Position numbers and translations under genes: made by a program. This document shows, piece after piece, positions 16,683-24,169 of a DNA stretch of 64,000 nucleotides; the stretch's first letter is position 1; every line of letters begins with the position of its first letter. This stretch comes from Sphingobium phenoxybenzoativorans (GTDB lineage Bacteria; Pseudomonadota; Alphaproteobacteria; Sphingomonadales; Sphingomonadaceae): the NCBI RefSeq assembly GCF_001757355.1, contig NZ_MINO01000011.1, positions 51,102 to 115,101 of the forward strand, in the 5' to 3' direction. The notes beneath the pieces are model-generated. The model saw nothing but the letters and a program-made list of their open reading frames with translations. It was not told where the DNA came from and did no database searches.

Positions 16683-18359
16683 TCAACGCGCGGCGATCCG
16701 GTCTCCGCGCAGCTTTTCGATGCGGATGGCCCTGCCCTCATTCAAAGGAAGCGCCAGGTTCAACTCGCCCGATTTCGTCCAGCTTGCCGCAAGCTCCTCT
16801 GTGATCGGCTTGATGCGGCGGCCCGCGATCGATGCGGCCGGCTGCCCGTCCAGCAATATGGTGTAGGAGCCTTTCGGCAGGCTGCGCACGTTGAAGGTAA
16901 CGCTCCCGCGATAGTCGGTTCCCGGAGCTAGCCCGATCGCCAGCACGCCGCGCGACTGATCATAATAAGCCTGGTTCACAAGCACCTTGGGATAATCGAC
17001 GCCGACAATCTGCGGCCCTTTCACTGCATAGGTCCCCGCCAGATTATTGGTCAGATTCCACAGACCATTGCCCGGATTGAGCCTGGCGAAAGCAAGCAGC
17101 GCATTGCCGTTCAGCGGACCGACCAGATAATCGCCAAGCTGATCGTCGGTCAGCGGCGCTGGCGGCGTCTTTGATCCGCTTCCCGGCACCTCGTCACCGG
17201 TCAGCCGCTCCGGCGCGCCGGGCACCTTCGGGTCGTTCAGAGGATAGAGATAGCGGCCGTCGCGCCACACCGGTTTGAAATGCGTGTCCGCAAACCCCAG
17301 CATCTTCTGGGTCGTGGCCTGATCCCCCACCTCTGCGGAGTAGGCCGCAAGGAAGCCGAAATCGCTAGAAACCGATGTCTGATTCCAGCGGTTCTTGAAG
17401 GTTTCGGGGTTCTGATCCAGCAGCGCGGGCAACGCCGCATCACGCTGCATCGGGTAGACCTGATTGACCAGTTCCCTGTTCCAGCCGTGCAGCGTGACGC
17501 CGGTCCAGCCGTCATTCCAGCCGGAGGGGAAGGCGACAAGCTGCTCCTCCTTCAACCGGTAGGGACCTGTGAAGCGCTTGGTTTTCTTGGTGTCCAGATA
17601 GCCCAGGGACATCGCCTTGTCCCAGAATGCGGTTTTCACGTCCGCCAGCTTCGTCCCGTGAAGCTGGTCATAATTCATCAGCCCCAATACCGGATGCTGG
17701 TTGCATTCCGCGAACACCAGATTGGGTTCGCACTCGATGCCCGCAAACGCATTTTCGAAAAACTGCGCGTGGATGATCTTCGCCAGGCTCTCATGATTAT
17801 AGGTGTGGACGAAGGGATTTTCTCCCGTGATCGCAAAGGTGATCGCGTCCGGCTTATCGTATTTCCCGTCCTGATACAGAAGCTCGTACAGGCCGATCAT
17901 TTGCAGCAGATGTCCGCTATACATGATGTTCTTGGCGCGCACCGGGTCCCGCCAGTCCTTGGTCTGGTCGAGATATTTCTTGAACTGCGGCGCCTCGATA
18001 ATCTTGCCCCACAGCGCCCAGACTTCGGGAAGCGTCATCTTGCGGATCAGCTCATCTGACGTCGCCTGATACAGTTCGCGATAGGCCGGGGTCTGCTGGC
18101 TCTGCGCCACGGCGAGCGCATAATACATCCAGGCGATCTGGAACTGGCTGTTGTCGAAGGCGCTGCGGTTGCCGACCTTCATGTCGCTCCAGTCATGATC
18201 CGGTTGGCGCGCCAGCTCGACGATGTTGCGCACCTGCCCCAATTGCTTGCCGTCAAGCGCCGGATAAGCGGGATCGGCGGCGGCCAGAGCCGCGGGCGCA
18301 GCCGCGGTCAGCGTGAGGCAGCTTGTCAGAAGAAGGCCGAGACGGGACAGAAGCTTCAT
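16683..18359 (-). CDS. Exported linalool dehydratase/isomerase (LDI)-like protein
   Basis: 558 residues. ATG 18359 (GGGGAGA upstream) gives a clear signal peptide (MKLLSRLGLLLTSCLTLTAA, cleavage near ALAA), so the protein is periplasmic. Residues about 70-245 match the alpha/alpha-barrel core of linalool dehydratase/isomerase: KNIMYSGHLLQMIGLYELL carries the counterpart of LDI His129 (His150 here), and FAGIECEPNLVFAEC carries both catalytic cysteines (Cys210 and Cys219, with the same nine-residue spacing as Cys171/Cys180). YDQLHGT follows as in LDI. It is about 160 residues longer than Castellaniella LDI, with a C-terminal extension that may be a beta-sandwich. It lies 10 bases after the SCO1-like gene. 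Expected reaction: reversible 1,3-transposition of a tertiary to primary allylic alcohol and/or dehydration to an alkene; the true substrate is unknown. Confidence 0.82.
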   Translation of the reverse strand: MKLLSRLGLLLTSCLTLTAAAPAALAAADPAYPALDGKQLGQVRNIVELARQPDHDWSDMKVGNRSAFDNSQFQIAWMYYALAVAQSQQTPAYRELYQATSDELIRKMTLPEVWALWGKIIEAPQFKKYLDQTKDWRDPVRAKNIMYSGHLLQMIGLYELLYQDGKYDKPDAITFAITGENPFVHTYNHESLAKIIHAQFFENAFAGIECEPNLVFAECNQHPVLGLMNYDQLHGTKLADVKTAFWDKAMSLGYLDTKKTKRFTGPYRLKEEQLVAFPSGWNDGWTGVTLHGWNRELVNQVYPMQRDAALPALLDQNPETFKNRWNQTSVSSDFGFLAAYSAEVGDQATTQKMLGFADTHFKPVWRDGRYLYPLNDPKVPGAPERLTGDEVPGSGSKTPPAPLTDDQLGDYLVGPLNGNALLAFARLNPGNGLWNLTNNLAGTYAVKGPQIVGVDYPKVLVNQAYYDQSRGVLAIGLAPGTDYRGSVTFNVRSLPKGSYTILLDGQPAASIAGRRIKPITEELAASWTKSGELNLALPLNEGRAIRIEKLRGDRIAAR

Positions 18360-18369
18360 GATTTCTCCC

Positions 18370-19050
18370 CTAGGGGTTTGCAGCGGATGACATGGAAAGC
18401 ATTGCGCGGATCGCCGCCTGGAATTCCGGGTCGGCGAGAGAAGGACCTGGCACGCGCGCCAATATTGCTCCGTCGGCAGCGACAAGATCGACCATCGCCG
18501 TGTGGCTGTACGACCCGTTGGGCAATTTCTGAAAACGCACGCCGAGCAGGTCGCCAAGCGTCCGGCTTGCGGCGGGCGACGCGGACGCGATCGTCCAGCG
18601 CGGCGACATTATGCCATGCGCCTTGCGATATGCGTCCAGAACGGCGGGCGTATCGCGATCGTCGAAGGACACCATCACCACCTGAAGGTCCTGCAGCTCG
18701 TCGGCCGGTATCTGGCTTTCCGCCTGCAGGATATTCTCGGTCATCAGCGGACAGACGTCCGGGCAACTGGCGAAGAACATCGTCATGATCGTCGGCCGGC
18801 CCTTCAGCGCCGACAGGTCGATGACCATTCCGTCCGATCGCGTCACCTTGACGCCCAGGGTGAAGGGGGTGGGGCTCGCCGCCTGCGCCTTTGGCGCATA
18901 ATCGGGCGCTGCGGCGGGACCGGCGTCGTGATGATGATGTTCGGTCTGGGCCATGGCGGGCGCTGCGAAAAGGAGAGCCGGGGCCAGCGCGCAACCCATG
19001 GCGCGGCCATATCTCGCCAGACCGGAAATCGTCGGAGGATTGGGACGCAA
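18370..19050 (-). CDS. SCO1/SenC-family periplasmic protein
   Basis: 226 residues from the TTG at 19050, which has GAGGAA seven bases upstream and gives a good signal peptide (GRAMGCALAPALLFAAPAMA). The frame is open further upstream but would run through operator O3. The thioredoxin fold carries the SCO motif FFASCPDVCPLMTEN and the distal histidine in SYSHTAMVDLVA, the three copper ligands of SCO proteins. A His-rich stretch EHHHHD follows the signal. SCO proteins deliver copper or reduce thiols in the periplasm. Co-transcription with the LDI-like gene and a promoter with O3 place it in the TetR regulon, which is unusual for a cytochrome oxidase assembly factor. Confidence 0.87.
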   Translation of the reverse strand: MRPNPPTISGLARYGRAMGCALAPALLFAAPAMAQTEHHHHDAGPAAAPDYAPKAQAASPTPFTLGVKVTRSDGMVIDLSALKGRPTIMTMFFASCPDVCPLMTENILQAESQIPADELQDLQVVMVSFDDRDTPAVLDAYRKAHGIMSPRWTIASASPAASRTLGDLLGVRFQKLPNGSYSHTAMVDLVAADGAILARVPGPSLADPEFQAAIRAMLSMSSAANP

Positions 19051-19104
19051 GATGCTATTCCTCACCTGGTCAGGCCGGTTGTCCGGCAGCGCCGCGTTTA
19101 ATAA

Positions 19105-19118
19105 AACGGTCAATTGTT
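19105..19118. promoter_or_regulatory. Operator-like site O3 upstream of the SCO1-like / LDI-like genes
   Basis: AACGGTCAATTGTT, then CATTTAAT. The left half AACGGTCAA is identical to O4. On the minus strand it includes TTGACC, a -35-like hexamer, as O4 does. It is 55 bases upstream of the TTG start at 19050. Confidence 0.6.
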
Positions 19119-19208
19119 CATTTAATGCTAACATCCTGAGACCCTTGATGCAAGCATCGCCTTTGCGCAGTTGAGGAGGGGCAGACCCACATCCGCCCCT
19201 CCCCATGA

Positions 19209-22103
19209 TCAGAGCTTCGCCCTGATGCCGGCGGTGAAGTACCGGCCAACCACGTCATAACCGACGGCATAGGATGGCGTCAGGCCGGGCGCCCCGGCCG
19301 GCCCGCCAAAGACCGGCGGCTGCTTGTCGAACAGATTCTGCACCGTGAAGAACAGGGTCGTGTCCTCGGAAATCAGCTTCGGCTTATATTCCAGGGTCAC
19401 GTCCGTATAGGCATAGGCCGATGCGTCGGGGATCTGGAACACGATCGGCGCGGAGAAAGCCTGCTGCTTGGATTTCCAGCGCTGGTTGATCGTCATGCCC
19501 CAGCTATCCGCATTATAGGCGAGCATCAGGTTGAGCCGCAGTTTCGACACGCCGTTGACGCCCGCGCCATTGGTGATGATGCCGCCCGCCATCTGCTGCG
19601 TCAGCAATTTGGGCTGGTAGGAGCCAAGGAAGCGCAGGTCGAACCGGCCCCCCGCCGATGAGAACAGCTTGTCCGCGCTGAAGCTGTAATTCGCTTCGAT
19701 ATCCAGCCCCTTGGTGGAGAGCGTCGCGACGTTGAGCGACTGGCTGAGGACCGCCGTGGCGGTATTTGCCGGCGACCGGTCGCTGAAGGGGAAGGGACGG
19801 ATATAGAGCGAGCAATAAGGCGACGTGCCGTTCGAGTCCTCGCACAGCCGCTGGATCGCCGCGGACGTTCCGGCGACGGTGGTGATCGCCTTGCTCAGCT
19901 TGATGTCATAATAGTCGAGCGAGATGCTGAAGCCGGAGAACCAGTCAGGCTTGTAGACCGCGCCGACGGTCAGCGTCTTGCCGATTTCCGGCACCAGTGC
20001 CGGATTGCCCTGCGACCGCGCCGCCACTGTCTTTGTGACGCCGGTGTGCAGGTCGGCAAAGCCGAACAGGGATTCGCTTCCGGGCCGGTAAAGATCGTAG
20101 AGGTTCGGCGCCCGGATGTCCCGCGACCGCGTTGCGCGGAAACGCAGCTCATTGCTGACTTCCCAGGAAAGCCCGATCTTCCAGGTCTTTACGCTGCCGC
20201 TGGTGCTGTAATCGGTGTAGCGGGCGGCCCCGTTAAATTCCAGTTTGCGGATGAAGGGCACGTCCGCGAGCAGCGGCACCAGCACCTCGACCGCTGCTTC
20301 CTTCACCGTCTGCTGGGCGCTGAACGGTCCGTTGGTATAGCCGAAATAGGCGGGGGTCGTTGGCAGGCAATTAACTCTCAGGCCCGTGCAACTGGCGCGG
20401 TTCAAGGGGTTGGTCGTGCTGATCTGCTTGGTGTTGATGTCGCGATATTCGCCGCTCACCGACATGCGCACAGGCCCGGCCCAGGTCGAAAAGACCTCAC
20501 CGGAAATGCCCGCATTGAATATGGTCTGTTCGTTGATCAGCGTCTGGCTGGTGTCGTCGGTGATATAGTCGGCGACCGTTGGCGTCACCGCTGAAGGACC
20601 GAACAGATTGACCGGGACGCAGCCGGGATAGAGCGAGGCGAACGGCGTCAGCGATACCTGGCAGACCACACGCCCGGTTGCTGGATTGACCACGGCGTCC
20701 AGCGCGGCGGCGAATTTCGATGCGTTGATATTGTTCGTGTTGATGACATGCTGGCTGGTCCGTCCGTACCGGACGGAGGCGTTCCAGTTGAACCGCTCGA
20801 AAATCTTGCCTTCCAGTCCCGCCGTCGCCAGCCAGTTGCGCGTCCGGTTGCGGTTGCCAGCGCCCGGCACTGCGGAATCGCCGCTCTCATATTTCGAAAG
20901 GACGAAGGACGGCGCGCCGGATGCGGTCAGCGCCGTCTGCACCGATTCCGGCAGGAAGGCGTTGCCGCTCAGGATCACCGCGCCGCTCAGCCCATTGGCG
21001 CCGGGCAGTCCGTTGGTGCCGAACGGCAGGAAGCCGTTATGGCTTTTCGACTGGCTGAAACTGACATCGGCATAGGCGGTAAGCGCGTCGCTGAATTCAT
21101 AGTCGAACCGGCCATAGGCCTGGTCCGTCACCAGAGGCGCGTAGAGCTGGATCTCGTTGAAGAACAGGCCGTCGCCGCCGCTTTGCAATCCGTTGCTGCC
21201 GGTCGGCAGTCCGCTGGCGAAGGGGGTGAGCACGCCATTGCTGGAGAAGGTGCGGCCAACCAGCGACGGCGGGCCGACGGTGATCAGGCCGCCATTGGTG
21301 TAGATGGACGCCCGGCCATTGCGGGTCAGCATGAAGGGATTGGCGGGCGTGCCCGAACCGGTCGCCGTCCACACATCCTTGCCGGCCTTGCGATCGAGCA
21401 GCGACCCGATGCCCTTTGAATCGAAATGCTCGTAGGAAAATTCGATATGCGCGCGGTCATCGCCGAACAGATAGGTGCCCGCGGCGACGCCGAACTTCCA
21501 TTGCTCATTGTCGTTGCGCGAGGATATGCCCGCCTGGGCGTTGAACTTGATGCCGGTGAATGTCTTGTCGACGACGAAGTTCACGACGCCGGTCACTGCG
21601 TCGGAGCCATAGACGGCCGATGTGCCGCCCGTCACGACATCGACCCGCTGGATCAGCATCTGCGGCAGGACGTTGATGTCCACCTCGCCCGCCGCCGTCG
21701 TCGCCGGAACGCGCAGGCCGTTAAACAGGATCAGGTTCCGTTGCGCGCCGAAGTTGCGCAGGTTCAGCGTATTGGCGCCGCTATTGCCGCCTGCGGAGCC
21801 GGGACCCGCCTGCCCCGAACGGCCGGGCTGGAATTGCGGCAGCTTGTTGAGCGCGTCAGGAATATTCGACGGCGTTTGGGCCAGAAGCGCCTGGGTGGTC
21901 ACCACCGTCAGCGGCGTGGGGGAGGCGTTGCCATTGGTTGCGACCCTGGACCCTGTAACCACGATATCGGCGATGTCCGCCTCGTCGGTGGTGGCTGCGG
22001 CTTCTCCTGCCGGGACTGACGTCTGGGCGTGAACGGCTCCATGAAAACCCATGACCATCAGGGCGCCAGCCGTGGTCATCAATAGCCGTTGCTTCAATAG
22101 CAT
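19209..22103 (-). CDS. TonB-dependent outer-membrane receptor, large class
   Basis: 964 residues. Signal peptide to about residue 26 (GALMVMGFHGAVHAQ), plug domain with DIADIVVTGSRVATNG, GNSGANTLNLRNFGAQRNLI and VDVVTGGTSAVYGSDAVTG, then a long barrel ending FTAGIRAKL. The length and the SGANTLNLR / TSAVYGSDA motifs are those of the large receptors abundant in sphingomonads and Caulobacter. GGGGAGAG precedes ATG 22103; the leader CTAGGGGAGA also precedes the LDI-like gene. Operator O4 is 88 bases upstream, so this receptor belongs to the TetR regulon and likely imports the terpenoid or related hydrophobic substrate. Confidence 0.93.
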   Translation of the reverse strand: MLLKQRLLMTTAGALMVMGFHGAVHAQTSVPAGEAAATTDEADIADIVVTGSRVATNGNASPTPLTVVTTQALLAQTPSNIPDALNKLPQFQPGRSGQAGPGSAGGNSGANTLNLRNFGAQRNLILFNGLRVPATTAAGEVDINVLPQMLIQRVDVVTGGTSAVYGSDAVTGVVNFVVDKTFTGIKFNAQAGISSRNDNEQWKFGVAAGTYLFGDDRAHIEFSYEHFDSKGIGSLLDRKAGKDVWTATGSGTPANPFMLTRNGRASIYTNGGLITVGPPSLVGRTFSSNGVLTPFASGLPTGSNGLQSGGDGLFFNEIQLYAPLVTDQAYGRFDYEFSDALTAYADVSFSQSKSHNGFLPFGTNGLPGANGLSGAVILSGNAFLPESVQTALTASGAPSFVLSKYESGDSAVPGAGNRNRTRNWLATAGLEGKIFERFNWNASVRYGRTSQHVINTNNINASKFAAALDAVVNPATGRVVCQVSLTPFASLYPGCVPVNLFGPSAVTPTVADYITDDTSQTLINEQTIFNAGISGEVFSTWAGPVRMSVSGEYRDINTKQISTTNPLNRASCTGLRVNCLPTTPAYFGYTNGPFSAQQTVKEAAVEVLVPLLADVPFIRKLEFNGAARYTDYSTSGSVKTWKIGLSWEVSNELRFRATRSRDIRAPNLYDLYRPGSESLFGFADLHTGVTKTVAARSQGNPALVPEIGKTLTVGAVYKPDWFSGFSISLDYYDIKLSKAITTVAGTSAAIQRLCEDSNGTSPYCSLYIRPFPFSDRSPANTATAVLSQSLNVATLSTKGLDIEANYSFSADKLFSSAGGRFDLRFLGSYQPKLLTQQMAGGIITNGAGVNGVSKLRLNLMLAYNADSWGMTINQRWKSKQQAFSAPIVFQIPDASAYAYTDVTLEYKPKLISEDTTLFFTVQNLFDKQPPVFGGPAGAPGLTPSYAVGYDVVGRYFTAGIRAKL

Positions 22104-22190
22104 CGCATCTCTCCCCTAGTTCGACTCATTGGTCGTTTTGCATTTTTTGCGGCTTTGGCCGTCGAACGGATTGCTAGCCGCGCTTTTAAA

Positions 22191-22204
22191 AACGGTCAAC
22201 CGTT
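22191..22204. promoter_or_regulatory. Operator-like site O4 upstream of the large TonB receptor
   Basis: AACGGTCAACCGTT is a perfect 6+2+6 inverted repeat (AACGGT-CA-ACCGTT), followed by CTTTTA. On the minus strand TTGACC within it can act as -35, with 17 bases to TAGCAA. The 333-base gap 22104-22436 holds this site and an AT-rich stretch with TATAAT (22282-22287) on the plus strand; no further gene is seen there. Confidence 0.65.
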
Positions 22205-22436
22205 CTTTTATATGCGCAACAGATTATGCGCCATCAAAATTACGGGTACGCCACGGCCATCCATATTTTAACTATATGAAATATAATGTTTTTCTTGCGG
22301 CGGAGGCTGGACCGGTACGACCCCCCGCTTTTGTGACACTCTGACATATAAGCGCTACATGCCCGCATCTTGCGGAAATTCCGGGGATACAGAGCCGTCC
22401 TAATTGTCCGGCCCGACCTTATGGGAGAGCCGATTC

Positions 22437-23336
22437 ATGGCCATGGAAAATCACGATGCGCATGACCTGGGCCTGCCGCACGACCTGGGCGTCATGGGGC
22501 GCAAGGAAGTGGGGCGCAGGCAGACATTATGGCTGCTCTTGTCCGGCGCGTCGGTCGCGCTGGTCGCGGCATGCGGCGGCGATGACAGCACGGGCAGCAG
22601 CAGCGACAGCGGCACAGGAACCACCACGGCGACGCCCACGCCCTCTCCGACGCCGACGCCCACTCCCGCATCCACATCGGGAAGCTGCGCCGTAACCCCG
22701 GCGGAAACCAACGGTCCCTATCCGGCGGACGGCTCCAACAGCGCCAATGGCTCCGTGGTCAACGCCCTGATCCAGAGCGGCATTGTGCGCGCCGACATCC
22801 GCCCCAGCTTCGGCTCCTACAGCGGCACCGCCGACGGCTTCACGACCCTGCTGACCATCACCCTCGTCAACACCAATGGCAGTTGCGCGCCGCTCGCGGG
22901 CTATGCGGTCTATGTCTGGCATTGCACGCGGTCGGGCCAATATTCGCTCTATGACCTGCCGCAGCAAAATTATCTGCGCGGCGTCGGGATGACCGACTCC
23001 AATGGCCAGGTGACATTCACCACCATATTCCCCGGCTGCTATTCCGGGCGCTATCCGCATATCCATTTTGAGGTCTATCCCAGTCTCGACAAGGCGACGA
23101 CTTACGCCAATCGCGTGCTGGTGTCGCAATTCGCCATGCCCGCCGATGCGTGCAACACCGTCTATGCGACGTCCGCCTACGCCACCAGCAAGACGAATTT
23201 CGCAAGCATAACCACGGCGAACGACAATGTGTTCGGCGACAACAGCACGGCGCAGATCACGGCGATGACGCCGGTGATGACGGGCGACATCACGAACGGC
23301 TATACCGGTTCCGTGACGGTTGGCCTGGCGGTCTGA
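22437..23336 (+). CDS. Intradiol ring-cleavage dioxygenase-like exported lipoprotein
   Basis: 299 residues from ATG 22437 (GGGAGAG seven bases upstream; an in-frame TTG at 22404 is weaker). After a charged N-terminus, RRQTLWLLLSGASVALVAAC is a twin-arginine-like signal with lipobox cysteine, then a low-complexity Ser/Thr/Pro linker (TPTPSPTPTPTP) and an intradiol dioxygenase fold: ETNGPYP, GYAVYVWHCTRSGQYSLYD, GCYSGRYPHIHFEVY. The last two carry the expected Tyr and His-x-His iron ligands of protocatechuate/catechol 1,2-type enzymes. Proteins of this shape are common in genomes with no link to classical catechol pathways. A periplasmic location is unusual for ring cleavage, so the substrate is open. 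Confidence 0.85.
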   Translation: MAMENHDAHDLGLPHDLGVMGRKEVGRRQTLWLLLSGASVALVAACGGDDSTGSSSDSGTGTTTATPTPSPTPTPTPASTSGSCAVTPAETNGPYPADGSNSANGSVVNALIQSGIVRADIRPSFGSYSGTADGFTTLLTITLVNTNGSCAPLAGYAVYVWHCTRSGQYSLYDLPQQNYLRGVGMTDSNGQVTFTTIFPGCYSGRYPHIHFEVYPSLDKATTYANRVLVSQFAMPADACNTVYATSAYATSKTNFASITTANDNVFGDNSTAQITAMTPVMTGDITNGYTGSVTVGLAV

Positions 23337-23365
23337 CGCCTTTTCGCGCGAAGGGGGATCGGACT

Positions 23366-24169
23366 TTGCCGGACAATGCCACCGGGGGTATATCTGCGCA
23401 GACGCCCATGCCCGGGGTCGCAAATGCGGAGGATGCGCCAGTGGAGATAGGAACCCGCATCCTGGTCGTCGATGACGATCGGGCCATTCGGGAACTGATC
23501 TCCGAATTTCTGGAGCGGCACGGTTTCACCGTGGACACCGCGAGCGACGGCGCGGCCATGGACCGGTTGCTGGCGTCGAAAAGCTTCGACCTTGCCGTGC
23601 TGGACGTGATGATGCCGGGGGAGGACGGCCTGTCCATCCTGCGCCGGCTGCAGGGGAACCGCACCATGCCCATCATCATGCTGTCCGCCGTGGGCAGCGA
23701 TATCGACCGGATCATCGGGCTGGAGATGGGGGCGGAGGACTATCTGTCCAAACCCTGCAATCCACGCGAATTGCTGGCGCGCATCCGCACGGTGCTGCGG
23801 CGGGTAAGGCAGGCCGCGCCCTCCGCCGGTCCGGCGCAGCAGGGCGGGCAACGGCTCGGCTTTGCGGGCTGGTCTGTGGACATGGACAGCCGCCTGTTGC
23901 TCGACCCGGACAATGCCGTGGTCAGCCTGACGGACGGCGAGTTCCGGCTGCTGCGCGCCTTTATCGAACATCCCCGGCGCGTGCTGAACCGCGACCAGTT
24001 GCTCGACTGGTCGGCGGGCCGGGACACGGAAAGCTATGACCGGGCCATCGATGTTCAGGTCAGCCGCCTGCGGCGCAAGCTCGAACGGGGCAAGGGCGTC
24101 GATCTTATCCGCACCGTCCGACATGAGGGCTATATGTTCACGCCGTCCGTCGAGGCGCTGCGCGGGTGA
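23366..24169 (+). CDS. OmpR-family response regulator
   Basis: About 267 residues. The receiver domain has the acidic pair in ILVVDDDRAIREL, the phospho-acceptor Asp in LAVLDVMMPGEDG and the conserved Lys in YLSKPCNPREL. The C-terminal winged helix (LTDGEFRLLRAFIEHPRRVL; YDRAIDVQVSRLRRKLE) binds DNA. The start is uncertain: TTG 23366 has GGGGGA seven bases upstream, ATG 23408 and GTG 23441 have none. The stop overlaps the kinase start by four bases (GTGA), so the two form a pair. Confidence 0.93.
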   Translation: MPDNATGGISAQTPMPGVANAEDAPVEIGTRILVVDDDRAIRELISEFLERHGFTVDTASDGAAMDRLLASKSFDLAVLDVMMPGEDGLSILRRLQGNRTMPIIMLSAVGSDIDRIIGLEMGAEDYLSKPCNPRELLARIRTVLRRVRQAAPSAGPAQQGGQRLGFAGWSVDMDSRLLLDPDNAVVSLTDGEFRLLRAFIEHPRRVLNRDQLLDWSAGRDTESYDRAIDVQVSRLRRKLERGKGVDLIRTVRHEGYMFTPSVEALRG

